DNA of 64,000 bases from an uncultured Leptotrichia sp. (lineage in GTDB: Bacteria; Fusobacteriota; Fusobacteriia; Fusobacteriales; Leptotrichiaceae). Under the pieces are notes generated by a model. The model saw nothing but the letters and a program-made list of their open reading frames with translations. It ran no database searches and had not been told where the DNA came from. This document shows, piece by piece, positions 35,307 to 44,142 of the stretch. The stretch is taken from NCBI GenBank assembly GCA_937925095.1, contig CALEXX010000004.1, positions 1 to 64,000 of the forward strand, given 5' to 3'. Both the position numbers and the translations under genes were made by a program. Each line of letters opens with the position of its first letter. Position 1 is the first letter of the stretch.

Positions 35307-36239
35307 ATGAAAAAACTTATTATCGTATTATTTTCAATTATAGCAATAAGTGCTACAGCTGCCATAAATCCAAATACAAGACCAAAATCATCAGGAAATT
35401 ATTATTCTGAACAGCATAGAATACTGGATAGCAGAAATTACTACACATCTGAAAATACTGCCAACTCCAATGGAATTGTTGTAAGTCTGGAAAGTAACTC
35501 TCCTATTACAGGATCACTGGTTGAGTATAATTATAATTATGGAATACAATCCATAAAAAATTACAGAAATGGTGTACTTGACGGAAAAGTATATTACTTT
35601 AATGGTGACGGAGGTGTATCAAAGGTTTCAGAATACAGAAATGGACAAAAAAATGGTGAAGAAATAGATTTCAGTTTATCTACCGGATACTCAACTGTTA
35701 TAAGTAATTACAGAAACGGTGTTTTAGATGGTCCAAAATATGAATTTGATGATAAAGGAAGTTTAACTTCAGCAACTGAATACAGTAATGGTGTAAAGGA
35801 AGGGACTGAAATAAAATTTTCTAACGGAATAAAGACACAGGAAGATATTTATAGAAACGGAAGAAAAAATGGAAAATCAGTTTCATACTATACAGACGGA
35901 AGTCTAAAAGCTGAAGGTACATATGTAGATAATGTAAGGGATAATGAATGGAACTGGTACTATCCTGCTTCAGAAGGAAGAAACATAAAAAGACTTACTG
36001 AAACTTATGATTATGGTAAATTAAAATCAATTAAAGGACAATATCCTGATGGATCAAAAGAAAGAAAAGCTGAACTTGTAAACGGAAATGGAGATTTCGA
36101 ACAATATTACAATAACGGTGCTATAAAGCTTAAAGGAAAAATAAGAAATTATGCCGCTGACGGAACTTGGACTGCTTATGACTTGAGAGGCGTTCCTGTG
36201 GCAAGAAACGGATTTAATCTGGGAATATCACAATACTAG
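35307..36239 (+). CDS. Secreted MORN/YwqK-type repeat protein
   Basis: A signal peptide (MKKLIIVLFSIIAISATAA) is followed by a chain of about eight YwqK/MORN-like repeats with the core 'YRNGxxDGxxxxFxxxG': KNYRNGVLDGKVYYFNGDG, EYRNGQKNGEEIDF, NYRNGVLDGPKYEFDDKG, EYSNGVKEGTEIKF, IYRNGRKNGKSVSYYTDGS and others to the C-terminus (YYNNGAIKLKGKIRNY). This repeat is often annotated as the 'YwqK family antitoxin', but no toxin gene is adjacent. As it is exported, a surface or periplasmic structural role, or binding of an envelope component, is likelier. AAGGAGGC precedes the ATG. A repeat copy follows immediately. Confidence 0.82.
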   Translation: MKKLIIVLFSIIAISATAAINPNTRPKSSGNYYSEQHRILDSRNYYTSENTANSNGIVVSLESNSPITGSLVEYNYNYGIQSIKNYRNGVLDGKVYYFNGDGGVSKVSEYRNGQKNGEEIDFSLSTGYSTVISNYRNGVLDGPKYEFDDKGSLTSATEYSNGVKEGTEIKFSNGIKTQEDIYRNGRKNGKSVSYYTDGSLKAEGTYVDNVRDNEWNWYYPASEGRNIKRLTETYDYGKLKSIKGQYPDGSKERKAELVNGNGDFEQYYNNGAIKLKGKIRNYAADGTWTAYDLRGVPVARNGFNLGISQY

Positions 36240-36240
36240 A

Positions 36241-36487
36241 AATTAAAAAAAGAGGATATCTAAAAAATAAAGTGTTAAAGTGAAAAACTATATTTAAGAA
36301 TTATTTAAAATTTTACAATTTAAAACAGGAAATGAATTTAGAAAAAATCATCTGTCTGAGCCTTTAGGCGAGTTTTTGATTTTTTCTTAATAAATGACTG
36401 TTTTATATGAGTAAAATTCTAATAAATGAATAAATATAGTTTTTTTCGTACAATACATTTTAATTTTGAATATCCTCTTTTTTAATT
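36241..36487. repeat. Palindromic MITE-like repeat, copy C (inverted relative to A and B)
   Basis: The ends AATTAAAAAAAGAGGATAT (from 36241) and ATATCCTCTTTTTTAATT (to 36487) are inverted repeats. The interior is the reverse complement of copies A and B, with core GAAAAAATCA (36342-36351) and TGATTTTTTC (36378-36387) around GCCTTTAGGC (36361-36370). The element fills the gap between the convergent genes ending at 36239 and 36489 and should terminate both. Confidence 0.85.
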
Positions 36488-36488
36488 T

Positions 36489-37361
36489 CTACTTTTTCAA
36501 TTTTTCCCAGAATATATCCTTCATCAGCTTGTATAGGAATACAATTACAAGCAACGGTATAATCAGATAGGAAAGCAGTGTTATTCCTATAATTATAGGA
36601 GTATTGTCTGTAAGGCTTTTTGAAACATTGTTTATCTCATTTCCAAAACCGTTAAATCTTTCTTTGGCACTTTCAATCTGACCAGGTATATTAAATAATC
36701 CTTTAGACTGTTCGATTACGAATAATCCGTCCTTAACTTTATTCAGCTTGTCAAGACTTGCAGTTAACTGTGCAACGGCAGGTTTCTTATATTCATTTTC
36801 AAAATAGTTTGATACTCCTGAGCTTATTAAAATTGCACTTGGGAGAAGAATATAAATAAAAATCAGCAGAGAAAACGTATATTTTGATACTTTTTTTAAA
36901 ATTTCTGTAATTTTATTCTTAGTAAAAGTATATGGAAAATAAGCAACCAGCGAAATAAAAATCAGAATTGATGCTATTTTCACCCTGAATATTTCATAAT
37001 AAATTGTTTCCAGTTTTAAAACAACTACACTCGCCAGTGATATTTGCCATATTGTATTTATTATATCATAAATAGGCTTTACAATATCTCCTATCTCTAC
37101 ATTCATTCCAAGTATCATATTTACATTAACTGTGCTTCCTTCAATGACATCTGCTGTTCCCTTCAGTAATGACAAAGTAAAGAACAGTTTTTTTGATTCT
37201 TCGTAAGCCTTTTCCAAATAAGGTTTTGTTAAATTTTTAAATAAATTGAAAATAGTATTTTCAAATATTTTATCCATTATTCCAAATACACAGAAGACAA
37301 TCCCTGTTATTATTGCAATTTTTATAATTTTATTTTTATTATTTTTTATAATCTGAAGCAT
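36489..37361 (-). CDS. Hypothetical membrane protein, 290 aa
   Basis: An N-terminal membrane helix (IIKIAIITGIVFCVFGIMD), an extracytoplasmic or amphipathic stretch with IEGSTVNVNMILGMNVEIGDI, several further membrane segments (IWQISLASVVVLKLETIYY, IASILIFISLVAYFPYTF, YTFSLLIFIYILLPSAILI) and a C-terminal helix (IIIGITLLSYLIIPLLVIVF). Between the last helices is a helical loop (KPAVAQLTASLDKLNKVKDG). I do not recognise a family. The ATG is preceded by AGGAGGG. The stop lies next to repeat copy C. It may share a transcript with tcdA (25 bp upstream). Confidence 0.65.
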   Translation of the reverse strand: MLQIIKNNKNKIIKIAIITGIVFCVFGIMDKIFENTIFNLFKNLTKPYLEKAYEESKKLFFTLSLLKGTADVIEGSTVNVNMILGMNVEIGDIVKPIYDIINTIWQISLASVVVLKLETIYYEIFRVKIASILIFISLVAYFPYTFTKNKITEILKKVSKYTFSLLIFIYILLPSAILISSGVSNYFENEYKKPAVAQLTASLDKLNKVKDGLFVIEQSKGLFNIPGQIESAKERFNGFGNEINNVSKSLTDNTPIIIGITLLSYLIIPLLVIVFLYKLMKDIFWEKLKK

Positions 37362-37386
37362 TTAAATCACCCTCCTTAAATTTACT

Positions 37387-38142
37387 TTACTCCATTCCTA
37401 AAAGTTTTCTTATTACATAGGCAGATATTACAAGTCCTGCAGTTCCTGGTACAAAAGCATTGCTTCCAGGCGTAATTTTATTTGGCATTTCATTGTTTTC
37501 CCTAAACTCAGTAGGTTCTTCACTGGCATGCAAGTCTGATTTGTCAGTCTTAATATTAATTTCCTGTGAATAGGCAACTACAAGCCCTTTAATTCCCTTT
37601 TTCTTTAAAATCCTTCTTACAGTCCTTGCCATAGGACAGACAGAAGTCTTCTCTATAGTAGACAGTTCTATTTTTTCAGGATGCATCTTATTTCCAAATC
37701 CCATTGATGATATTATTTCTATATTATTTTTCATACAGTATTCAATAATAGAAATTTTACTGTAAACAAGATCTATGGAATCAACAGCAAAATCATATTT
37801 TTCACCATCTTCTTCAAAGATTTCAGGTACATTTTCAAAGACAAGCTTCTTTTTCAGAATAACTTCACATTCAGGATTTATATCTAAAATTCTTTCCTTC
37901 ATTACTTCTATCTTTGATTTTCCAACTGTACTTTTTAATGCATGAATCTGCCTGTTAATGTTAGATTCTGAAATTTCATCAAAGTCCACCATAGTTATTT
38001 TCCCGATTCCCGACCTTATAAGAGATTCTACCACATACGAACCTACACCTCCTATTCCAAAAACAATTACACTTGAATTATTCAGTTTATCTATTCCCTC
38101 TTCACCTACAAGCATGGCAAATCTTGAAAAAATCTGTTCCAT
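37387..38142 (-). CDS. tcdA: tRNA threonylcarbamoyladenosine dehydratase
   Basis: An E1/ThiF-like ATP-dependent enzyme that cyclises t6A37 to ct6A in tRNAs. The nucleotide-binding core VIVFGIGGVGSYVVESLIRSG (about residues 25-45), VDFDEISESNINRQIHAL (about 52-69), and the DFAVDSIDLVYSK region with MKNNIEIISSMGFGNKMHPE follow the TcdA pattern. The segment SVCPMARTVRRILKKKGI and LVVAYSQEI is also typical. 251 aa is normal for TcdA and shorter than MoeB/ThiF with rhodanese tails. It is followed by an unknown membrane-protein gene; no CsdA/CsdE pair is adjacent. Confidence 0.9.
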   Translation of the reverse strand: MEQIFSRFAMLVGEEGIDKLNNSSVIVFGIGGVGSYVVESLIRSGIGKITMVDFDEISESNINRQIHALKSTVGKSKIEVMKERILDINPECEVILKKKLVFENVPEIFEEDGEKYDFAVDSIDLVYSKISIIEYCMKNNIEIISSMGFGNKMHPEKIELSTIEKTSVCPMARTVRRILKKKGIKGLVVAYSQEINIKTDKSDLHASEEPTEFRENNEMPNKITPGSNAFVPGTAGLVISAYVIRKLLGME

Positions 38143-38256
38143 TTACACATCTATCTCCTTTTATTTCCAGTTCCTCTTTATTTCTTTCTGATTTATTCTG
38201 GTTCATTATACTACAAAATTTCATATTCTTCAATAAAAACATGTATATAAAAAATT

Positions 38257-38285
38257 TTGACTTTTTTAATATATTATGATACACT
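38257..38285 (+). promoter_or_regulatory. Promoter for the SemiSWEET gene
   Basis: TTGACT (38257-38262), a 17-nt spacer ending in TGA (extended -10), and TACACT (38280-38285), 35 nt before the ATG. Confidence 0.65.
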
Positions 38286-38320
38286 TTACAAACAATTTCT
38301 TTTAAGATAGGAGGAAAAAT

Positions 38321-38578
38321 ATGAATGAAAGAAATCTAAAAATTTTAGGGTGGATTGGAACAATACTTTCTGTAATAATGTATGTCTCTTATGTTCCACA
38401 AATATTAGGAAATTTACATGGAAATAAAACATTTTTTCTACAACCTTTAGCAGCGGCAATTAACTGTACAATATGGACAAGTTACGGACTTTTAAAAGAA
38501 AAGAGAGACTACCCTCTTGCAGCTGCAAATTTACCAGGAGTCATCTTTGGACTACTTGCAACAATTACAGCTTTTTAA
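38321..38578 (+). CDS. SemiSWEET-type sugar transporter
   Basis: A bacterial SWEET half-protein: 85 aa with three membrane helices that dimerise to form a facilitated sugar channel in the inner membrane. Helix 1 GWIGTILSVIMYVSYVPQIL contains the conserved YVPQI (PQ-loop). Helix 2 LQPLAAAINCTIWTSYGLLK carries the conserved N and W of the sugar site. Helix 3 is YPLAAANLPGVIFGLLATIT. Sugar preference cannot be read. AGGAGG is 7 nt before the ATG. It is a single-gene unit with its own promoter and a bidirectional terminator. Confidence 0.9.
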   Translation: MNERNLKILGWIGTILSVIMYVSYVPQILGNLHGNKTFFLQPLAAAINCTIWTSYGLLKEKRDYPLAAANLPGVIFGLLATITAF

Positions 38579-38608
38579 AACTACTTATAAAAACGATACA
38601 TAATAAAC

Positions 38609-38653
38609 AAAAACTCATTAATATGCTCTTTGTCATTTTAATGAGTTTTTTTA
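38609..38653. terminator. Bidirectional terminator between SemiSWEET and the - strand gene
   Basis: AAAACTCATTAA pairs with TTAATGAGTTTT, with T runs on both strands, between convergent genes. Confidence 0.8.
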
Positions 38654-38679
38654 TTTCATTTATATTCATTTATTAACAG

Positions 38680-39222
38680 TTATTTTTCTTCAGTTATTTT
38701 AAGAGTTTCAAATACACCTCTGTATTCTGTCAGTTTATCAATAAGGTTGGTCAATCTTTCCTTAAATGCCTTTGCTGACATTTTTCTTACAGTTTCCTTT
38801 TCTATCAGATAAAGCATCACAGTATCATTACGCCCTGTTATCCATTTTCCTTTCTGAGTTGCTGAAATCAAAGCTTCCTTTGCTATCTGATCAGCTATAT
38901 CTTTCATTTTTTTTGTATCGAATCCATGTCCTGTAACTCCTGCTTCCTTCAGATATGTATTTAATACTAGATAGGAATATTCCTTGATTGTACTCTGTAA
39001 TGTAAGTCTTGCATCATTTTCAGCTTTTGTAGTTGATTCCTGATTACTTCCCTTTGCTTTAGAAACAACAGCCAGCTGAGTATCAGTATTATAACCTCCT
39101 GATACAAGATTTATCATTTCTTTATCTGTAAACATACCAACATTTTTGTTATTTAAGACATGAGCAGAAAAACTGTTAACTACTCCGAACAAAATCATTA
39201 ACAAAAACAATAACTTTTTCAT
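38680..39222 (-). CDS. Secreted hypothetical protein, LPP20/FlgT-N like
   Basis: A clear signal peptide (MKKLLFLLMILFGVVNSFSA) precedes a 160-residue domain: AENDARLTLQSTIKEYSYLV, MKDIADQIAKEALISATQKG, KWITGRNDTVMLYLIEKETV and RKMSAKAFKERLTNLI. The order (charged helix starting with 'A-x-x-A-R', a central 'ADQIAKEAL' helix, then W...D...YLIE... strands) resembles the LPP20/FlgT N-terminal-like fold of periplasmic or lipid-attached proteins, but there is no lipobox. Location is presumably periplasmic. The function is not known. A strong terminator lies 27 bp after the stop, and the Gfo/Idh gene is 67 bp upstream. Confidence 0.65.
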   Translation of the reverse strand: MKKLLFLLMILFGVVNSFSAHVLNNKNVGMFTDKEMINLVSGGYNTDTQLAVVSKAKGSNQESTTKAENDARLTLQSTIKEYSYLVLNTYLKEAGVTGHGFDTKKMKDIADQIAKEALISATQKGKWITGRNDTVMLYLIEKETVRKMSAKAFKERLTNLIDKLTEYRGVFETLKITEEK

Positions 39223-39288
39223 ATAGGTTACTCCTTTACTTTTTTATATATATTATACATTATTTTTATTTAAAATAACATAAGTTTT

Positions 39289-40284
39289 TTATTTTTTATT
39301 ATCTGCCGGAAATACAATTCCTATCTTTTCCCTTATTGCATCCAGTATATTCATAACTTCTAAAGATAGTGAAAAGCTATTTATAGGGGATTCTTTTTTA
39401 TTCTCATCATATAAATCAACAAAGTGCTTCAATTCATAATACATTGAATTTTCTTTCCTTGGCAATGTTAAATCAATCTTCTCATTACTTCCTCTTTGCA
39501 TAAAATAAAGTTTATCCATTTCAGAAACATGTTCTATCAGAAGTGAACCATCTTCCCCCATAATTTCAGTTGGTAAATAGGAATTGGCAATTTTTGAATA
39601 AAGAACTGTAATTTCCATTTCATCATATACCATGTTAACTGTTCCCTGTCCATCAATTCCATTTCCATTCTCAAAGATAAGTCCATCAGCAGTTATTTTA
39701 TCAGGACTTCCAAATAGGGAAATTACAAAAAATAAAGGATAGACTCCTATATCCATTAATGCACCATTTGAAAATTCCTTTTTAAAAGCATTTTTAACAT
39801 CACCTTTTTTATAGTCTTCATATCTGGATGAATGCTGACAGTAATTTGCTACAACTTTTCTTATCTTTCCAACTTTATGAAGGTTTTCCTTTAAGGCATT
39901 ATAAGTAGGAATAAACGGAATTTTTAGGGCCTCCATGTATAAAGTATCATTTTCTTTTGCAGTATTTATAACCTTTTCCAGTTCAGAAGAATTTGAAACT
40001 GAAGGTTTTTCACATAATACCGCTTTTCTATTTTTAAGAAAAAGTATACTCTGTTCACAATGGAAAGAGTTTGGCGAAGCAATGTAAACTCCGTCTATTA
40101 AATCACTTTCAGCCATTTCCTTCAAATCAATAAAGATATTTTTAACATTATATTTATCAGCAAATTCCCTGGCTTTTTCTTCAGTCCTTGAATATACTGC
40201 CGTCAGTTCAAAATTTTCTATTTGACTTCCTGCATCAAGTAACTTGTCAGTAATCCAGTTAGTTCCGATTATACCAAATCTCAT
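39289..40284 (-). CDS. Gfo/Idh/MocA family oxidoreductase
   Basis: NAD(P)-dependent oxidoreductase of the glucose-fructose oxidoreductase family. The N-terminal Rossmann motif is FGIIGTNWITDKLLDAGSQI (unusual Thr-Asn for the family's GxGxx), followed by YSRTEEKAREFADKY, DGVYIASPNSFHCEQSILFL and VLCEKPSVSN with the catalytic Lys (EKP). The C-terminal domain has GALMDIGVYPLFFVISLFGSPDKI. It would oxidise or reduce a hydroxyl of a sugar or cyclitol; the substrate is unknown. Length, 331 aa, is normal. No sugar operon is adjacent. Confidence 0.9.
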   Translation of the reverse strand: MRFGIIGTNWITDKLLDAGSQIENFELTAVYSRTEEKAREFADKYNVKNIFIDLKEMAESDLIDGVYIASPNSFHCEQSILFLKNRKAVLCEKPSVSNSSELEKVINTAKENDTLYMEALKIPFIPTYNALKENLHKVGKIRKVVANYCQHSSRYEDYKKGDVKNAFKKEFSNGALMDIGVYPLFFVISLFGSPDKITADGLIFENGNGIDGQGTVNMVYDEMEITVLYSKIANSYLPTEIMGEDGSLLIEHVSEMDKLYFMQRGSNEKIDLTLPRKENSMYYELKHFVDLYDENKKESPINSFSLSLEVMNILDAIREKIGIVFPADNKK

Positions 40285-40370
40285 AATCTCAGCTCCTAAA
40301 TTATTATATATACTTCTATACTTATATTATATCATATTTTCTGATAAATATAATTTTTCAATATATAAAT

Positions 40371-40449
40371 AAAAAATACTCCAGTGCAAAATAATCCAAT
40401 TTGAAATCTTAAGGAATTATTGAATTTAGCATAAAAGATGAAGTATTTT
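40371..40449. terminator. Long terminator-like hairpin downstream of pepD
   Basis: AAAAAATACT (from about 40367) pairs with AGTATTTTTT (to about 40449), with inner complementarity CAATT/AATTATTG. T runs flank both sides. It lies between the pepD stop and the Gfo/Idh start on the - strand and would end pepD transcription. The remaining 85 bp on each side have no gene. Confidence 0.6.
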
Positions 40450-40534
40450 TTATTTTTTATCTTTAAATTTTTTTCTGTTCAATATTGTTTAAAAAGCGAT
40501 TTTAAACACTTTTTCTAATTACTTACTTAAATTA

Positions 40535-41971
40535 TTATTTTAAATTTTTCAATAATTTAGTTACATAATTATAAATTTTTTCTGTTGAAGCTATATCAAG
40601 TTTTTCTTCAGGCGTATGTACATCCTGCATATCAGGACCTATGCTTATGAAATCCATATCAGGATAGTGTTCCATAATGGCACCGCATTCAAGTCCCGCA
40701 TGGATTACCTGAACTATCATGTCTTTTCCTGTAAGTTCCTTCCATGCTTCTACAGCTTTTTCCCTTAAAACTGATTCAGATCTGTATCTCCATTCAGGAT
40801 ATTTTGCAGAAAATTCATAACTTGCATTGTATTTATCAGCAATTGCAACTATTTTTCCTTTAAGTTCTTCCAGAACGTGAGGTTCAGAACTTCTCATTGA
40901 AGTTATAATTCTTATATTATCTTCTCCTGTTATTACTATTGCCAGATTATCAGAAGCCTCAACAATTTCAGGGTATTCCTTCATGAAACTGTACACTCCG
41001 GTAGGAATTTCTTCAAGCAGATGAATATACTTGTCAGCAGATTCTTTATCCAAAGTTTCAGTTATTTTATCAACTTCTTCAACCAGTATTTCTGTCTGAG
41101 GTTCATCTTTTATATATTTTTCCTTTATTTCCTTTGCTACAGCTTCTATTACACTCTTAATATCTTCCTTGGAAGAAATTACAGCTTCTGCAGTTCTTGG
41201 AATCGCATTGTCCTTTCCTCCTCCAGATACTGAAACTAGATAAATATCAGATTTTTCATTTAAAAGCTTTAAAATTTCATTTAATGCCTTATTTGAATTT
41301 TTTCTATTTTTATGTATTTCTGAACCTGAATGTCCTCCAAAAAATCCTTGTAATTTAATTTTATAACTGAAATTTACATCTGAAGTCACTTTTTTAATAG
41401 GAAGTATTACATCAATATTTTCCCCTCCTGCAGAACCTGCAGTAAGTATTCCTTCTTCTTCAGAGTCAAGATTTATAAGCATATCTCCCTGCAATACTCC
41501 AGGTTTAAGAGCCATTGCCCCTCCTAAATCTATTTCTTCTGAAGTAGTAAATAAAAATTCCATTGGTCCATGTTCAAGCTTGTCATCTTCAGCTATAGCG
41601 AGCATCATTGCCACAGCTATTCCATTATCAGCACCAAGTGTTGTTTTATCTGCTCTCAGATATTTTCCATCAACTATCAGGTTAATAGGATCCTTCTTAA
41701 AGTCATGTGTGCTATCTTCAGCCTTTTCACACACCATGTCAGTATGTCCCTGTAAAACAACCTTAGGTGAATTTTCATACCCAGGGCTGGCCTTTTTTCT
41801 TAAAATAACATTGAAAACATCGTCACGATAGCATTCAAGTCCATGTTCCTTTCCAAAGTTCATAAGGAAGTCACTTATTTCCTTTTCTTCATAAGAATTT
41901 CTAGGTATTTTGGATATTTCTTCAAAATAGTAAAAAACTCTTTCAGGTTTTAAATTTTCCAATTTTCTCAT
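40535..41971 (-). CDS. pepD: Aminoacyl-histidine dipeptidase / cytosol non-specific dipeptidase
   Basis: An M20-family metallopeptidase that hydrolyses dipeptides, including X-His. The start MRKLENLKPERVFYYFEEISKIPRNS is typical of PepD. Metal ligands and catalytic residues are visible: VVLQGHTDMVCEK (about 67-79; His-Asp pair), KTTLGADNGIAVAMMLAI with the second Asp (about 114-131), FLFTTSEEIDLGGA with the Glu pair (about 143-156), and CGAIMEHYPDMDFISIGPDM with the C-terminal ligands. The insert domain has FFGGHSGSEIHKNR. 478 aa is the normal size. Its own promoter lies 140 bp upstream. Confidence 0.92.
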   Translation of the reverse strand: MRKLENLKPERVFYYFEEISKIPRNSYEEKEISDFLMNFGKEHGLECYRDDVFNVILRKKASPGYENSPKVVLQGHTDMVCEKAEDSTHDFKKDPINLIVDGKYLRADKTTLGADNGIAVAMMLAIAEDDKLEHGPMEFLFTTSEEIDLGGAMALKPGVLQGDMLINLDSEEEGILTAGSAGGENIDVILPIKKVTSDVNFSYKIKLQGFFGGHSGSEIHKNRKNSNKALNEILKLLNEKSDIYLVSVSGGGKDNAIPRTAEAVISSKEDIKSVIEAVAKEIKEKYIKDEPQTEILVEEVDKITETLDKESADKYIHLLEEIPTGVYSFMKEYPEIVEASDNLAIVITGEDNIRIITSMRSSEPHVLEELKGKIVAIADKYNASYEFSAKYPEWRYRSESVLREKAVEAWKELTGKDMIVQVIHAGLECGAIMEHYPDMDFISIGPDMQDVHTPEEKLDIASTEKIYNYVTKLLKNLK

Positions 41972-42110
41972 TGGTATATCCTCCTTCTTTTATTTCCTAT
42001 ATAAAATTTTTTATTTATCTAATCTGTTGCTAAATATTCTACACTCTATCTTTTTATTAAGAATTTTTCTTATAAAAAAGCAACTTTTCTTTCTTCTATT
42101 CTACGTATTA

Positions 42111-42140
42111 ATTATATCATAATTTTTTAAAGAATGTAAA
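42111..42140 (-). promoter_or_regulatory. Promoter for pepD
   Basis: On the - strand: TTTACA (42140-42135), an 18-nt spacer and TATAAT (42116-42111). The predicted leader is about 130 nt. No gene is present in the rest of the 240-bp gap (41972-42215). Confidence 0.6.
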
Positions 42141-42215
42141 CGATATTCTTGAGTAACGGATATTAATTAATATCTTTATTTCTCAATGTCATTTATCTTT
42201 ATTTCTAGAAAACAC

Positions 42216-43862
42216 CTACAATTTAAAATCATTTTCATAATACAAAACTTGATTCATATTTCCCTGTAAAAATTCAATTTTTTCCTTAATCTCTTCAGAT
42301 ACAAACGGTAATTTTATATCTGTCAAAGTTTCCTTAATAGTCTGTGTCAGTTCTATAATTCTTACTTTGTACTTATCCAGTTTCAAATCATCTGCCATTG
42401 ATTTTATACATTCTTCAAGGGAACCAATTTCATCAATTAAATTAATATTTCTGGCTTCACTTCCCAGCCATACTCTTCCCTGTGCAATTTTTTCAAGTTC
42501 CTCTTCATTCATTCCTCTGGCTTTCATTACATGTTCCTTAAACTCAGCATACACTTCATTCATATTGTAAATTATCTTCTCTTTTGAATCTTCCCCCAGT
42601 TTTTCAAACGGATTTAACATATCAAATCCTGATCCTTTTTCAAAACCTTCCAGATTAACATCCAGTTTTTTCAATGTTTCCACAACTTCAGGATACATCA
42701 TAACAACACCTATTGAACCTGTCAAAGTAATGCTATTTGCAAATAATTTCTTTCCAGTTGTAGCAATATAATATCCACCACTGGCACAAAGATCTCCCAT
42801 TGAAACATATATAGGTACTGTAACTTTTTTCAATTTTTTATATATTTTTTCAGAAACCAGGGCACTTCCTCCAGGAGAATTTATTCTTAATACAAGCCCT
42901 TTCAAGTTTTTCATTTTCTCCAATATTTCCAACTTATCACATACATTTTCGTAAGTAATACTTTTCTTAGAATTTCTTCCATCTATGACACCTTCAAGAT
43001 TTATTACTGCAATCGTATCCTTTGCCTTCTCTTTTTTCTCTTTTGACATTGAAATGTAATCCTCAAGTGAAACAGTATCTTCCTTATAATTTATTCCAAT
43101 TTCATCATAATCTGCAACACCGTCAATCAATTTATATTCCATTGCCTTTTCTTTTCCAGCAAAAATAAGATTACCATTCAGTATTTCTTCTTCAATATCA
43201 GTTCCCCTTTTATTCTTTACCAATTTCACAAAGTCCTCGAAAACCTTATCCTTTATATTTTTTATAGACTCCTTCTTTTCTTCAGACATTTCATTGTGAT
43301 TATATTTTTCTCCAGCAACCTTATAATTCCCAATATGAAGTACATTCATCCTTATTCCAAATTTTTCCAGAAATGACTTTAAGTACATTTCCTTATGCAG
43401 ATATCCTCTAAAAACAAGAGTTGACTGTCTTGTATCAAGCATATAAATCTTATCTGCAAGCAATGCCTGTTTATATCTATTTTCATCAAAAAGTGTTCCT
43501 ATCGCTACAACTTCCTTATTTTTTCTAATTTTATCAAAAATTTTTGAAATTTCCTCCAATTGTGAAAAGGTTAAGCTAAGTTCATCTACATCAATTATCA
43601 CTTTTTTTATATTTTTATCCTCAGCAATATCATTTAATCCCTGCAATACCTCATAATATGCCAGTTCATCCTTACCTTTTATTGCTGGAATTGCCACATC
43701 TTCCTTCACTTTACTCACATCAAACACAACAGTTTTTACTTTTTTTATTGATAATTTTTTCTTGCCTTTCTTCTTAAAAATTATCTTCACCACAACAAAT
43801 CCCGCAATAACACATAAAATAATCATTATTGCTATTTCCAGCAGCATTCGTAAAATAAACAT
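42216..43862 (-). CDS. sppA: Signal peptide peptidase SppA, 67K-type
   Basis: An inner-membrane serine protease (S49) that degrades cleaved signal peptides and other membrane peptides. An N-terminal membrane anchor (LLEIAIMIILCVIAGFVVV) is followed by two tandem S49 domains. The N-terminal one contributes the lysine of the Ser-Lys dyad (NVLHIGNYKVAGEKYNHNEM, about 185) and the C-terminal one contributes the serine (YVSMGDLCASGGYYIATTGK, about 365). LVLRINSPGGSALVSEKI lies before it. Long tandem form (about 548 aa). The start was placed at ATG 43862, 9 nt after AAAGGGAG. Repeat copy D lies upstream. Confidence 0.9.
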   Translation of the reverse strand: MFILRMLLEIAIMIILCVIAGFVVVKIIFKKKGKKKLSIKKVKTVVFDVSKVKEDVAIPAIKGKDELAYYEVLQGLNDIAEDKNIKKVIIDVDELSLTFSQLEEISKIFDKIRKNKEVVAIGTLFDENRYKQALLADKIYMLDTRQSTLVFRGYLHKEMYLKSFLEKFGIRMNVLHIGNYKVAGEKYNHNEMSEEKKESIKNIKDKVFEDFVKLVKNKRGTDIEEEILNGNLIFAGKEKAMEYKLIDGVADYDEIGINYKEDTVSLEDYISMSKEKKEKAKDTIAVINLEGVIDGRNSKKSITYENVCDKLEILEKMKNLKGLVLRINSPGGSALVSEKIYKKLKKVTVPIYVSMGDLCASGGYYIATTGKKLFANSITLTGSIGVVMMYPEVVETLKKLDVNLEGFEKGSGFDMLNPFEKLGEDSKEKIIYNMNEVYAEFKEHVMKARGMNEEELEKIAQGRVWLGSEARNINLIDEIGSLEECIKSMADDLKLDKYKVRIIELTQTIKETLTDIKLPFVSEEIKEKIEFLQGNMNQVLYYENDFKL

Positions 43863-43958
43863 CAATACCATCTCCCTTTTTTATGTTTCACATTTTAATC
43901 TAATTATAATCTTTTTTCAGAATATATTCCATTTGTTTTTTCTTAGTATGTAGAAAAA

Positions 43959-44142
43959 TATATATAAACAAAAACTATATTTAAGAATTATTTAAAATTT
44001 TACAATTTAAAACAGGAAATGAATTTAGAAAAAATCATTGTTTGAGCCTTTAGGCGAGTTTTTGATTTTTTCTTGATGAATAACTGTTTTATATGAGTAA
44101 AATTCTAATAAATGATTAAATATAGTTTTTGTTTATCTATAT
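43959..44142. repeat. Palindromic MITE-like repeat, copy D, with changed ends
   Basis: Same orientation and interior as copy C (GAAAAAATCA 44028-44037; GCCTTTAGGC 44046-44055; TGATTTTTTC 44063-44072). Its outer ends lack the GACTGTCTC-type tip and instead form ATATATAAACAAAAACTATA versus TATAGTTTTTGTTTATCTATAT. The right arm supplies the last codons and TAA stop of the DUF3343 gene (44133-44141). Confidence 0.8.

Noticed and set aside
36241..36487. Riboswitch interpretation of the repeat's core hairpin
   Set aside because: The same element recurs at 3' ends and between convergent genes, not in front of genes, so a cis leader role does not fit.
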